From: Rotaria sp. Silwood1
Taxonomy: Eukaryota > Rotifera > Eurotatoria > Philodinida > Philodinidae
Direction of reading: 5' to 3'
NCBI GenBank assembly: GCA_905250075.1
Contig: CAJNOP010000315.1
Span: forward strand, 1-64,000
DNA length: 64,000 bases
Made by a program: the position numbers and the translations under genes. Of the stretch, positions 11,240 through 21,479 are shown in pieces (the stretch's first letter is position 1; each line of letters opens with the position of its first letter). The notes under the pieces were generated by a model. That model did not search any database and was not told where the DNA came from. It saw only the letters and a program-made list of their open reading frames with translations.

Positions 11240-13110
11240 CGTAGAGAATAAAATTTGCTATCGGTTCGAGTACTCATCTTCTTTTTGCAACGGAGAATGT
11301 GTCTACAGCCAGCGATTTTAATATCGATATTTACCCTTTTTGGGACTGTTGCCTCTTTTTTTTCGGATTTTCACCCCAGTTTGCAATCGAATCTCTCTAT
11401 ATGCGATTCATCACATAGTAGAGAATTAAATTCTCTATCGATTGGTGTACTCATCTTCTTTTTGTAATGGAAGATGAGTCCACAGCTGGCGTATTTATTT
11501 CGCTAGTTACGGTTTATCGGGGTGCGGGGACTTTTTCTTGGAATTTTGACCCCAATTTACAATCGAATCTCTCTATATGCGTTTCATCACATAGTACAGA
11601 ATTAAATTCTCGGTCGATTACTGTACTCATCTTCTTTTTGCAATGGAAGATGAGTCTACAGCGAGCGATTTTAATATGCATAATCCCGGTTGTTTGGGTG
11701 TGAGGTTTTTTCTGGAACTTTGACCCCAGTTGAAAATCGAATCACTCTATATGAGATTCATAATTTTGTAGAGAATTAAATTCCCTATCGACTGGTGTAC
11801 TCATCGTCTTTTTGCAATGGAAGATGAGTCCCCAGCGCGGGATTTCAGGATCCCTAATTACCTTTAATGGAGGTATGGGGTCTTTTTTTTGGAATTTTAA
11901 CCCCAGTTGAAAATCGAATCTCTCTATATGAGATTCATCATTTTGTAGAGAATTAAATTCTCCATCAATTCGTGTACTCATCTTCTCTTTGCAATGGAAC
12001 ATGACTACACAGCGAGCGATTTTACTATCTGTAATCCCGGTTCTTTCGGGTGTGGGCTCTTTTTTTTCCTTTTTCCTCTCCAGTTCGAAATCGAATCTCT
12101 GTATCTGTTATACATCATTTTGTAGAGAATTAAATTCTCCATCGATTGGTATACTAATCCTCTTTTTGCAATGGAAGATGAGCCCCCAGTGTGCGATATG
12201 AATTTCGCTGATATTGGTTTTTAGGGGTGTCGGACCTGTTCTTTCGCATTTCGGCCCCAGTTCAAAATCGAATCTCTCTATCTGAGATGCATCATTTTGT
12301 GGAGAATTAAATTCTCTATCGATTCGTATACTCATCCTGTTTTTGCAATGGAAAATGAGCCCAGAGCGAGCGATTATAATACCTTTCACTTCGGTTTTTA
12401 GGGGTGTCGGGTCTTTTTTTTGGATTTTGACCCTGGTTGAAAATCGAATCTCTCTATATGAGATTGACCATCTTGTAGAGAATTCAATTCTCTATTCATT
12501 GATGTACTCATACTCCTTTTGCAATGGAACATAAGTCCACAGCGAGCGATTTTAATATCGCTAATTTCCCTTGTCGGGAGTGTCGGGCTTTTTTTTTCGG
12601 ATTTTGACCCCGGTTGAAAATCGAATGTCTCTACATGAGATTGACGATCTTGTAGAGAATTCAATTCTCTATTCATTGGTGTACTCATACTCCTTTTGCA
12701 ATGGAAGATAAGCCCACAGCGAGCGATTTTAATACCGCGCATTACCCTTTTTAGGGGTGTCGGGTCTTTTTTTTCGGATTTTGACCCCAGTTGAAAATCG
12801 AATCTCTCTAAGTGAGATATATCAACCTGTAGAGAATTAAATTCTCTATTCATTTGTGTACTCATCCTCTTTTTGCAATGGAGAGTGAGCCCACCGCAAG
12901 GGATTTTAATTTCGCTAATTAACATTTTTAGGGGGTGTCGGATCTTTTTTTTTCGGATTTTGACCCCAGTTGAAAATCGAATCTCTATATGAGATTGATC
13001 ATCTTGTAGAGAATTCAATTCTCTATTCATTGGTATATTTATCCTCTTTTCGGAATGGAGAATAAGTCCACAGCGAGCGATTTCAAGATCGTGAAGGACC
13101 ATATTTGATG
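11240..13110 (-). repeat. Right arm: about eleven 177-bp tandem repeats, inverted
   Basis: The palindrome AGAGAATTAAATTCTCT recurs near 11409, 11594, 11769, 11947, 12123, 12300, 12476, 12652, 12830 and 13006. The order of the other blocks (CTTTTTGCAATGGAAGATGA after the palindrome) is the reverse complement of the left arm. Because 177 is divisible by three, a minus-strand frame stays open through about four units (12398-13102) and gives a 59-residue repeat with the motif MNRELNSLQD. There is no recognisable start context or domain, so I do not call it a gene. Confidence 0.85.
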
Positions 13111-13355
13111 GGTGCGGTAGGAACCCTGTGTTGGGTGGGAGGTATTTTTTGTAATTTTTTTTATTTTGGTATGAGCAGCGGTGAAGGGCGGAGTGAATGT
13201 TTTTAATTTTATAGGATTTTATAGTGGGTTGCTAAGAAGTTTCATTGTGATATTTTATGGATGGTATATAGTAAACATGGATGGGTAGCGATTGGTCAGT
13301 GGCAGAGTCGATTTTGATTGGTTGTCGTGCTAGCTTCACATCGTTGAAAAATCAA

Positions 13356-13941
13356 CTAGGTTCGAGAACGTTTATGAAACAAATTATCACAATCAGTTGT
13401 TTAATTATACAAATGGTGGTTGTATTTTTAACTTGTAAGGTACGATGTTGATGTAAACAATGAATGAATAAATACTCATCTGGCAATATCAGTTTGCTTT
13501 ACATAATAAAATCGACTTTTGATGAATTTAATCTCTTAAGCGAGCATTTTCTACATAAAATGATTTTCACAGGGAATAAGATCGCTTCTATGATATTATA
13601 TTTTGAAGTATATTAATGATTTTCTGTAATATTTCTCTATGAGTATGCTTTAATAACTTGACTGTCTGATTTTTAATAGATTATTTAATACTGAGGAAGG
13701 AGAAAAAGTAATCTCTAAATAACAAAGCAATAAATCGTTTTTTTCAGTTGATCAGTAACTGCTTTAGGGATGATTCGAAAAAGGAAACGAAATCTTGATT
13801 TTTCGTATATATAAATTAACTAATGTGAACTATCAATATTAAATCTAAATTCTATGGAGACTTGAACAGATTTGAACTTTTAATTCCATTCCACATAATA
13901 TTTATTTTATGACAACAATCATAACGTGACTGCTTATATAG
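13356..13941. other. No gene assigned upstream of the homeodomain-like exons
   Basis: The missing 5' exon or exons of the gene at 13942-14278 should lie here or further left. A short ATG frame near 13771 encodes MIRKRKRN and ends before a GTATAT, but its splice phase does not fit the next exon, so I did not join it. Confidence 0.4.
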
Positions 13942-14278
13942 GAATCGCAATATTCGAAGAAAAATTAACGAATGAACAACTTCAATATTTACATCAATGT
14001 AAGTATACATGTTCTATTTTTATGCTTCTTAATATGGAACTTGTTAAACTAGATTATAAAATGAACAAACATGCTGGACCAAAACAAATTCGTCAAATTG
14101 CTAAACAATGGAATATTAATGATTTTGATTTTTTTATGGATTTGATAGTTAGTATACTTTCTATTTGTTTAATCGATATTGAAATTTGTTTTGTTTACAG
14201 AATTGGTTTTTCGATCAACAATTAGAGGATGTTTACCGCGAACAACGTCGATTTCTAGCATGCAGAATAGGAGCTTAG
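13942..14278 (+). CDS. Three-exon gene fragment, homeodomain-like
   Basis: Exons 13942-13998, 14053-14147 and 14201-14278 join in a consistent phase across two short introns: GTAAGT..CTAG (54 nt) and GTTAGT..TTACAG (53 nt). The frame ends at a TAG. The product contains LTNEQLQYLHQYYKMNKHAG, then KQIRQIAKQWNI, then LINWFFDQQLEDVYREQRR. The size, the helix-turn-helix-like spacing and the invariant W-F of the third helix resemble a homeodomain. However, the usual Asn51 and Arg53 are Asp and Gln, which would weaken normal DNA contacts. The 5' part is missing: the first exon seen starts at a splice acceptor, TTATATAG. The gene converges on the minus-strand gene at 14783-15473. The splicing is well supported by eye; the homeodomain assignment is tentative. 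Confidence 0.55.
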
Positions 14279-14782
14279 TTTAAATATGAGTTTCTTCTGT
14301 GTAGCACGTTGGATAAATCGTCGTTCTTCGTTAGTTGTAATGTGCATTTTGTTTTCTGTATATAATTTCTGTAGACAGTTAGAAAAAATAAATAATTGCT
14401 TATTTAGTTAGCTGGTGTACGTGTCTCGTGAACAGTACGACTTTTACGTACAGAACAGCATTAAAATTGATTGTTCTTAGTTTGGTCATATCAAATTGAG
14501 AATAGCTAGCAATAGTTTTATGTACGTCATAAATTCACTTGTTTTTGGTTCATTGATATTTCTCAATTGGTATACAATTATTGTTTTTTTTCTTTAAAGC
14601 GCTTGCGACATAAAAAAAGTAGCTTGTATCTTAGAAATGTCGCACTCCACTAAGTTTTTTGTATAATACATATATCTAAATCCATAGAATAAGAATACTT
14701 ATCTCTTGCCTCCGTTATTCTCTGTCTATTGATAAAAGATAAAAACGAATGATCCTTTTATTTAAACGTCAATATACTGTTA
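14279..14782. other. Intergenic stretch between convergent genes
   Basis: This is 3' flanking sequence for both neighbours. An AATAAATAATTG near 14385 could supply a polyadenylation signal. Nothing else is visible. Confidence 0.4.
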
Positions 14783-15473
14783 TCAATCAGATAGAATACG
14801 GTAATAATGACAAAAAAAAATAAAATAAAAGGAATATCGACGTCTGATCAAATCAAAATTTAAAACCAAATTAAAGAGTTTATATTTAAGTAAATCAATT
14901 TTTTGATCAATTAATTCAATTTCTTTCTGTTTGACTCGAATTTCCAGTTCTTTTAACCATACCACCTGAGGTATATTAAGATTAATTTGAGCATCATATT
15001 GCTGGTATCGAAGCCCATTAACTCCATCAATATCATTTTGTAATGACAATCTTTTATGTACTAATTCAATAATCTGTATAAAAGGGAAAAAATAGAAAAC
15101 GTTTATTGAATGTCAGTATTACTTGATCAGTATTTTTTTGATGACCATTAAAATGATTTTGAAGATGTTGCATTGTATTGGGTGTGGGTGGATGTGGGGT
15201 GTGGGTGTGGGGTGTGGGGTGTGGGTGTGTGGGTGTGGGGTGTGGGTGTGGGTATGGGTATGGGTGTGGATGTGGGTGTGGGTGGGTGGTGTGAGTGTGG
15301 ATGTGGGTATGGGTATGGGTGTGGGTGTTGGTGTAGATGTGAGTATAGTTGTTGACTTAACTCACACCGACACCCAGCCACCCACACCCCACACCCACGC
15401 ACCCACACCCTCACTCACACCTACACCCACATCCACACCCACCCACACCCACATTGCTATTAATCGTGAGTTT
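14783..15473 (-). pseudogene. Coiled-coil protein gene split by a telomere-like insertion
   Basis: Two exons are clear on the minus strand. The terminal exon 15073-14783 follows a TTTTATACAG acceptor and encodes IIELVHKRLSLQNDIDG.., then KELEIRVKQKEIELIDQKID, a charged, heptad-like coiled coil, and ends at TGA. The preceding exon runs from an acceptor at about 15474 to a GTAATA donor at 15122, but it is interrupted at 15180-15452 by a telomere-like palindrome. ATT is present on both sides of the insert (15177-15179 and 15453-15455). Omitting the insert and one ATT leaves 75 bases, an open 25-codon exon in phase 0 (KLTINSN..NTDQ), which joins the terminal exon. I do not recognise the family. 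The insert as it stands brings in stops in some frames, so the allele is probably broken unless the insert is spliced out. Upstream exons were not found. Confidence 0.6.
15180..15452. mobile_element. Telomere-like palindrome inserted in an exon
   Basis: About 165 bases of GGGTGTGGG-type repeats are followed by GTTGTTGACTTAACTCACACC and then about 85 bases of CCCACACC-type repeats. The G-rich arm comes first on the plus strand. It is the longest member of the family and sits between two ATT copies within a coding exon. No protein is encoded; the open frames across it are artefacts of the repeat. Confidence 0.8.
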
Positions 15474-16110
15474 CTGTGCAAAATATTTCAATATTCACGA
15501 GGTTAGTCTTGACTTAGACATAATATGTACAGTACCGATGACAATACAACTAGAAGAGTCGCTCGTAGACGATGAACATAGCAGGGTTCCATTAAATATT
15601 CTTCACTTGGAATGTTTGATATAGAATGTTCATTACGAGTAGGTGTGACATATTAGACGTTTGAAACAGTTGAGTTTTCTACTCAGTGAAAAAGGAATCT
15701 TAAATGATCGAAATATGAATGAGCTTTAAAAGAAATATCGTCACTACAGAAAAAAAACAGATAGCATTCGGGTGCATAGATGTAGCTTAATCAATTTCGC
15801 GATCGACTTAATACACACTACAATTATGAGTTTTCGTAGTGCATTGATGACACTTCTAGTTATATCATATCTCCGAACTTTGATACTTTAGAATTTGATC
15901 GAAATAAAGTTAAATTTATTAATGAAACTTGAGAAGAACATCTGTCTACCATAGTAGTTCCGGTTGCAGTTTTCTTTATATTAGAAGCTGGTTAGATAGT
16001 CCGTGGTTTGCCTTTGTTTCATGAATTCCTGTGTTAGTCGTAGTATTTTAAATCTATTCATCAGTCTATCTTATCCATCACTTATTTGAAACATGAAACA
16101 TGTGTGTAAA
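15474..16110. other. No gene assigned
   Basis: Upstream exons of the minus-strand coiled-coil gene would be expected here, but I could not place any with confidence. Confidence 0.4.
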
Positions 16111-16595
16111 TAATTAAATTTTCTTCTTGTCGATAAACTGACCGATTATTTTCAAATTATCATTAGATTAATGTTAAATTGACATATATGTTTATAGTTT
16201 ATACTTTGAAAATAGTGCGGAGAATTTCTCTCTAATCAGTTCGCTTCTTTTTATATTAAGAGTAAGTTTACATTTTACTATTTACTTGTTTGCATTTTTT
16301 TTCTTTTTGTTTTTTCTAATAGTGGAATGGAATGACAAGACGCTAATGCTGTTCGATCAAACCTTCATATTTTATCTTTCTTTTCACTATTGAAAACAAC
16401 AAAGAAAAAAAGGAAAATATGCAAATAAGTGAATAGTAAAATGTCAACTTGGTGTTAATATGAAAGGAAACAAACTGATGAGAGAGAAAGTCTCCGTACT
16501 GTTTTCAAAGTATAAACATATGTCAATTTAACATTAGTGATAATTTGAATATAATCGGTCAGTTTATTAATGGGAAGAGAATTTAGTTATAAATG
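16111..16595. mobile_element. Long inverted repeat, arms of about 210 bp
   Basis: The left arm (about 16111-16350) contains GATAAACTGACCGATTA, TTAAATTGACATAT and TTATACTTTGAAAATAGT. The right arm (about 16380-16595) carries their reverse complements in reverse order, with roughly 10-15% differences by eye. The loop is about 30 bp. This is a foldback-type miniature element with no coding content. No target duplication was identified, so the edges are approximate. Confidence 0.7.
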
Positions 16596-16665
16596 GTTGA
16601 CACTTTATCGCTTAGATGAAACGTTTGTTGATCATTAAGAGGCGTTATAAAGGAAATTATTTCAG

Positions 16666-16818
16666 CTGTTTAAACAGTATCATTAGTCGCCAAAAACGCG
16701 TTAAAACAGTTAAAATTTCAATGATTCCAAGCGTTTAAACATGTAAAAGGTGTTAAAAGTTAATTTTTCATAAACTGTTTTAACGCGTTTTTGGCGACTA
16801 ATGACACTGTTTAAACAG
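16666..16818. repeat. Inverted repeat with GTTTAAAC palindromes
   Basis: TTAGTCGCCAAAAACGCGTT on the left pairs exactly with its complement on the right. Both arms end in TGTTTAAACAG, itself palindromic. The arms are about 45 bp and the loop about 65 bp. A further GTTTAAAC motif lies in the loop and another just outside the right end. Confidence 0.65.
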
Positions 16819-16868
16819 TTGACATGTTGAGACGTTTAAACGCCGTTTTTGCCGTTTTGTTGTCTGCC

Positions 16869-17091
16869 TGGGTGGGTGTGGGAGAGAATGTAGATGTGGA
16901 TATGGGTGTGGATGCAGTGTAAGTAAACAACATCTACACCCACACCCACACCCTACACTCACACCCACACCCTACACTCACACCCACACCCAGACCCCAC
17001 ACCCAGACCCCACACCCACACCCTCACACACACACCCACATCCACACCCACACCCTCACACCCATACCCACACTCACCCACACCCTTCATT
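16869..17091. repeat. Telomere-like palindrome, spacer family A
   Basis: GGGTGGGTGTGGGAGAGAA, GTAGATGTGGATATGGG and a spacer GCAGTGTAAGTAA are followed by CAACATCTACACCCACACCC and a long CCCACACC array. The spacer matches the element at 48328-48439 nearly base for base, so the two are copies of one unit. Confidence 0.75.
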
Positions 17092-17108
17092 AAGTATCAA
17101 GTGACGAA

Positions 17109-17163
17109 AAAGGGTGTGGGTGTGGGTATGAGCCAAAGGAACACCCGAACCCACACCTACATC
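17109..17163. repeat. Telomere-like palindrome, short
   Basis: AGGGTGTGGGTGTGGGTATG, a spacer of about 14 bp, then AACACCCGAACCCACACC. The G-rich arm comes first. Confidence 0.65.
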
Positions 17164-18534
17164 CTTACTGGTAATATTCGAAAAATCGAATTATCATTCA
17201 ATGAATTCTAGATTTGTCCAATGAAACATTTTTTTCTATTCTAAAACGTCATTGCCTTCCACCGCATGTGCTGCTCGACAGATACTCAGTTCATAAATCT
17301 GATACGATCAACTTGTCCTCACGAAACTGTAGATTACAAGAAAATGAAAATCTAATTCGCTGCACGGCATTTTTCAGAAAATTTGGCTAGAGAAAAACTG
17401 GCGAGAATAATCTTTTATATCTGGGGCAAATAATTTCTTACACCTCTTGCATTTCGAAGCCAGATACCCACCTGTGTTACTCCATAAAAAATTGTTATCG
17501 TGATAGTTGTCACATAAAAAATGATAAGACACTTTAAAGTTGAAAAATACCTTTGTCGAGTAATACAAGGACATCGAACACGCTTGTTTGTTGACTGAAG
17601 GCTGTTGACTTTTCTTTTCAATAAACATCGGCTACGAAAGGGTAAGAAGGTTTGAAAAACTGTAGCCGAATTGACTTTTCAATTACCCATGGTTGCCTAA
17701 GCCTCAAAATAGTTTGGCTGGGGAATTACCCAATAATCAAAAATTCCTGGCTACACCATTTTTCTACAACGAAAAAGCCAGTTTTTCTCTCTCAAAACAT
17801 CTATACCGTTCACTACCTTCAAACTATATATCTCTCTACTCGATTACTTTTCGATTTTTCTCATCAAAATCCAATCATTTTCCAATTTTGATTTCCCTTC
17901 TAGAGTAGTTTATTGGTTTGTTTCGTTCTATTGGGCTCAGCAACTCTTGCATGAACCCTTTTGAAGAGTAGGAAAAATGTTTTATTGGTCTAATAAATTC
18001 TTCTCAATGGTTTGTGAAAGGGTAACGTATAGAGAATGATTGAAGGATATATGGGTGTAAAGTGCTTTTTCATAAATCTTTTTCGGAGGAAAAGAGACAG
18101 TATATAAAACCCGTATGCGCTTCATAAGGCTTTATTATTCTACGCTTTTTACCACAATATTGTCTTCTGATTGTTACATTCCAGTCGGAAGCTTTATTTT
18201 TGTTCGAATGATTGGTTTAAGTTATAAATTATTCGCTGAGATTTATGGTACAATGTACTACGACAGTGGACCGAATATTTATTTAACCACAGGGCTGCGA
18301 AGATTTGTGTGCAGTTACTAGCAAAGTCCATGAGAAAAGACCAGAACTTTGAGGGTTTTCAGAATACGTTCTTAGATACCAGAAAACAGAGGACGCCATT
18401 TGATGCAGCACCTCGAACTATACGTGGACCAATGGTTACAATTTTCGGTAGTCATCTCAGATGAAATGTATTCAGGAATTAATCGAATGATGGCTATAAC
18501 TTTACCTACGTATTTGGAAGAGCAGTATGAGATT
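17164..18534. other. No gene assigned
   Basis: Several short overlapping open frames near 17374-17908 exist on both strands, but none shows splice sites, a domain or biased composition. The rest appears non-coding. Confidence 0.4.
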
Positions 18535-18745
18535 TGGAATGGGATATACCAGTACCAGTATTACTAGTTTACTTCTATCACTAATATCTGGTAATATGAT
18601 TTTACCGAAACCACTGGCACGAATAATGGAAGTTCTATGGCTAAAACCTCCACTATTGGTATCACTGATATCGGTAAATTCATATCACCATATACTACTG
18701 GTGCCAGCAAACTAGTAATATTAACACTGGTGTTTCCCAATTATG
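18535..18745. mobile_element. MITE-like element, about 210 bp
   Basis: The left end TGGGATATACCAGTACCAGT leads into ATTACTAGTTTAC. The right end GCAAACTAGTAATATTAACA leads into CTGGTGTTTCCCA, giving inverted ends of about 33 bp with few mismatches. Inside are more CCACTGG/CCAGT and GGTATCACTGATATC palindromes. No unambiguous target duplication was found. Confidence 0.55.
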
Positions 18746-18876
18746 CAACAGCTGCCTGAGTGAATCGGCTCTGAAATTACTATAGTGATACCAAACCTCC
18801 TGTAGTAAAAAATGCGTATTTTTCGATTTTCTTTGGTTCCAACAGAGATATGAAAAATCTGATTTCACCATTAGAT

Positions 18877-20327
18877 CATACTTGGAACCGGATCGGCCGG
18901 TCCGGTCGCACTTTTAAAACCGGGAAAACCCGTGTAGACCGGTTCGACCGGTTTTTTATCAAATTTTAGGGCACAAAAACTAAATTAGTGCATTTTGCTC
19001 ATTTTTATTGATTTTTATGGTTTCAAAGATCAACAGATATGAGCGTAAACGTTTTTCAATGATAAATTTATAGTTGTCATTAACCCTCCAGCTCTAAATT
19101 TTGAACTCTTGCTTTCTCGTCGTATGGTGAGAATCTCGAATTACGCTGAATGGAGTTATTATGGTCATGAAAAGTTAACAGCCCATCAGAGCCTAAATAT
19201 AGTTTGGACTAAAGAGATTCTGCCGCTCGAAACTTCGAGCTCACTTTTCTAGACTTTGTGGTGCTAGATCAATTCGTCGCAACCTATTCGTTGCAATGAA
19301 TGACTCTCAAACTTTTTAATTGAATTCTTTCACATTTTTTGGCGTTGAAAACTAAAATAAATCACTGGATAGCTAAACTGGAATCTCTTCTGTGAATTTC
19401 ATCTTAAAAAATAACCAGACACCTTGGGTAAACGGATCAATTATATGGACAAGTCTTGAAGTTGACATAATAATACTGAGACAATCATCAAATAATTGGC
19501 TGTATTACTGGTAATAAGCTTGTTGTTGGTTTTGACTAATGAGACTATACACCTTTATCTGTTCTGAAATATGCGACGTGAGTATACAAGGGCACAGCTG
19601 TTGTGAGAGATGGTATATCTCTGCAAACAACGAAAAATACGTGGCACCTCTTGTTCAAATTTGTCAAATATTCAAAAAGCTCGTTCCGAGAAATGAAAGC
19701 CGATGATAGCTCATGGTGGATTTATATATACATTAGAACGAACAACAGAGACAAAACTCATCTTTAGATGTAAAAATCGAAGCAGTTATATAAATGTTGC
19801 AACGAATAGGTTGCGACTAATGAGTTGCGATAAATACATTGCGACGAATTGATTGCGATGAATAGATATGCGACGAATTGATGGTGCGATGAATAGATTG
19901 CGACTAATTGGTTGCGACGAATAGACGTGTGACGAATTGATCGGTCACCGACTTTGTTACTGGCAGTCAGAAACTCCCAATAGCTATTTGTTGTTACTTC
20001 ATGCTTTCATTATTTGAATATTAAAAAAGGTCTCCTGTTGTTGTAAACGTTATACCAACTACTAATCTTCTGCAACTGTGAAAATCCGCAGGTATTAAAA
20101 AGGCTAAAATATGGCGTCTAGCATAAAAAGTGACCTTTCTAGCTTATTTTGTCTTCCTGTTTTTTTGCCGGTTGAATTCTGTAACTACACCGGCCGACTC
20201 TTTGCCGGTTTTTGCCGCTTAGATGAAGAATTTCAACCGGCCGGTTACCAGCCGGTCCGGTCCGGTTGAAAAGGCTACACCGTCCGGCCCGGTCCGGTCG
20301 GAAAAAGCGTGACCGGTTCCAAGTCTG
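18877..20327. mobile_element. hAT-like element with CCGG-rich ends and exact 8-bp target duplication
   Basis: The terminal inverted repeats are CATACTTGGAACCGG (left) and CAGACTTGGAACCGG (right, reverse complement). They are flanked by an exact 8-bp duplication, CATTAGAT, at 18869-18876 and 20328-20335. Subterminal blocks (18887-18955 and 20168-20316) are dense in GGCCGGTCCGGT-type motifs, unlike the AT-rich interior. No transposase frame remains. The 8-bp duplication and CARACTTGG-type end point to a hAT-like non-autonomous family. Confidence 0.8.
19267..19943. repeat. Nested element with TTGCGACGAATAGA tandem repeats
   Basis: A perfect 20-bp inverted repeat (TCGCAACCTATTCGTTGCAA at about 19276; complement at about 19798) and GATCAATTCGTC at both outer ends define a segment inside the hAT-like element. 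Its right part, about 19797-19940, is an array of about nine variants of a 15-17-bp unit, TTGCGACGAATAGA. Confidence 0.6.
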
Positions 20328-20335
20328 CATTAGAT

Positions 20336-20721
20336 ACAACTGGTCGAGTTGTACTTAGAACACCAATATGAGATTTGAAACAGCTATGTGGGCGAATCGG
20401 CTACCAGCGTCACCTACGTCGTTATGACATACATAATGCACCTAGTTCAGATTCAAAAGTGATGAATCACTTAGAAACCATCTCTTCTAAGTAAAACAGA
20501 TGAATACGTCTATGAATCGATACAGAAGCAAATAACATCAGGAAATCGATCTTTCTTCATTGTACAATCAGATAACGAAAAAAAACAGTTGATTTCAATA
20601 TATTTGTATTAGGCACATTGTGATCTAATGTTTCTATAGATATCTTACAACAGCTGCAAGTCAGATAATATTGTGCAGGAACACAAAGACGAAAACTTTC
20701 GAGTTGATATAAGCTGCTCAG
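20336..20721. other. No gene assigned
   Basis: Nothing beyond short uninformative open frames is seen. Confidence 0.4.
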
Positions 20722-20800
20722 CATGGTTTTTTCTTTCGGTCTGCACTGGTCATGGGGAAGCGTCCTCATGACCAGCGCAGAACGAAAAAAAAAGTGCTGC
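20722..20800. repeat. Hairpin, arms of about 33 bp
   Basis: TTTTTTCTTTCGGTCTGCAC then TGGTCATG pairs with CATGACCAGCGCAGAACG then AAAAAAAAA across a loop of about 10 bp. A weaker match continues outward (ATAAGCTGCTCAGC against GCTGCGCTGCTTAT). It is a small MITE-like palindrome. Confidence 0.55.
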
Positions 20801-21479
20801 GCTGCTTATGCGAGTTGATGGTTATAATTACGTATTTGAAAGGGCGAAAGGAAAATATTACTATTACTTACCTTCATATGCTACAAAATTGCGAAGGCAT
20901 TTGCATTTCTATTTGTATTAGAAAGGGTTTTTCCTGTGTCATCTAGGGGCGGCACTTTACTTTTACTTTACCGATAAATAAATTATTTACTATTTACTTT
21001 TGTAAAGTAAATATATTACTATGATATGTATATATTTCCATTTAGATTACTAAATTATACATTTATCTGTCAGGAAATCACACGTATTTTTTTGTGAAAC
21101 ACAATCTAAAAGGAGTGTGGAACTATATGGGGGTAGAAACTTGCACCTATTCCCTGACCTTCTTCCGTAGATACGACAGACATCTTAGCAATGGTTGATC
21201 ACAGACGTTACAGGTACTTTAGTAGCGCCTGTACACCGACACATAAGGGTGTATCAGATCCAATTCCAGTCGACTGCAATTCTTAGAATTGGTTAGAATC
21301 GACTGGAGCTGCAATTGCACTTAGAGTTGAATAGAAGAATAAGAAGAATACTCCGCCTTTCGGTATAGGGTGCTGTCCAGAGACAGCTTCGAAAGCCCAA
21401 TATTTTTCCTACAACTATTACTAGCTGTAGCGCTGGTCAGAAGGCCGGCCTGACTTAGATTTCTTCCGCTTAATCACTT
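20801..21479. other. No gene assigned; AT and GA microsatellite-like patches
   Basis: TAGGGGCGGCACTTTACTTT near 20945 resembles a hAT-type end, but no partner end was found. A GAATAGAAGAATAAGAAG patch lies near 21330. Confidence 0.35.

Larger units (their letters stand above)
9436..13343. mobile_element. Foldback-type element with 177-bp repeat arms
   Basis: The ends carry an inverted repeat, CGATGTGAAGCTAGCAC (9436-9452; reverse complement at 13327-13343). The flanks carry the same 12 bases, TTGAAAAATCAA, at 9423-9434 and 13344-13355, a possible target duplication, although that sequence is itself nearly palindromic. Inside, the left arm has about six tandem copies of a 177-bp unit in one orientation. 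The right arm has about eleven copies in the opposite orientation, around a centre of about 500 bp without repeats. Inverted arms built of tandem subrepeats are the hallmark of Foldback elements. No transposase is encoded, so mobility would depend on another element. A second copy of the TIR motif lies near 9586. Confidence 0.75.

Noticed and set aside
9423..13355. CRISPR-like array from the regularly spaced 177-bp units
   Set aside because: The units are contiguous tandem repeats without unique spacers, present in two opposite orientations, in eukaryotic-type DNA.
15123..15506. Long Val/Trp/Gly/Cys frames and His/Pro/Thr frames across the telomere-like array
   Set aside because: They are translations of GTGTGG/CCACAC repeats and break the real exon frame; the same artefact appears at 26747-26999 and 48256-48521.
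20944..20970. hAT-type end TAGGGGCGGCACTTTAC
   Set aside because: No partner end was found; it may be a solo remnant.
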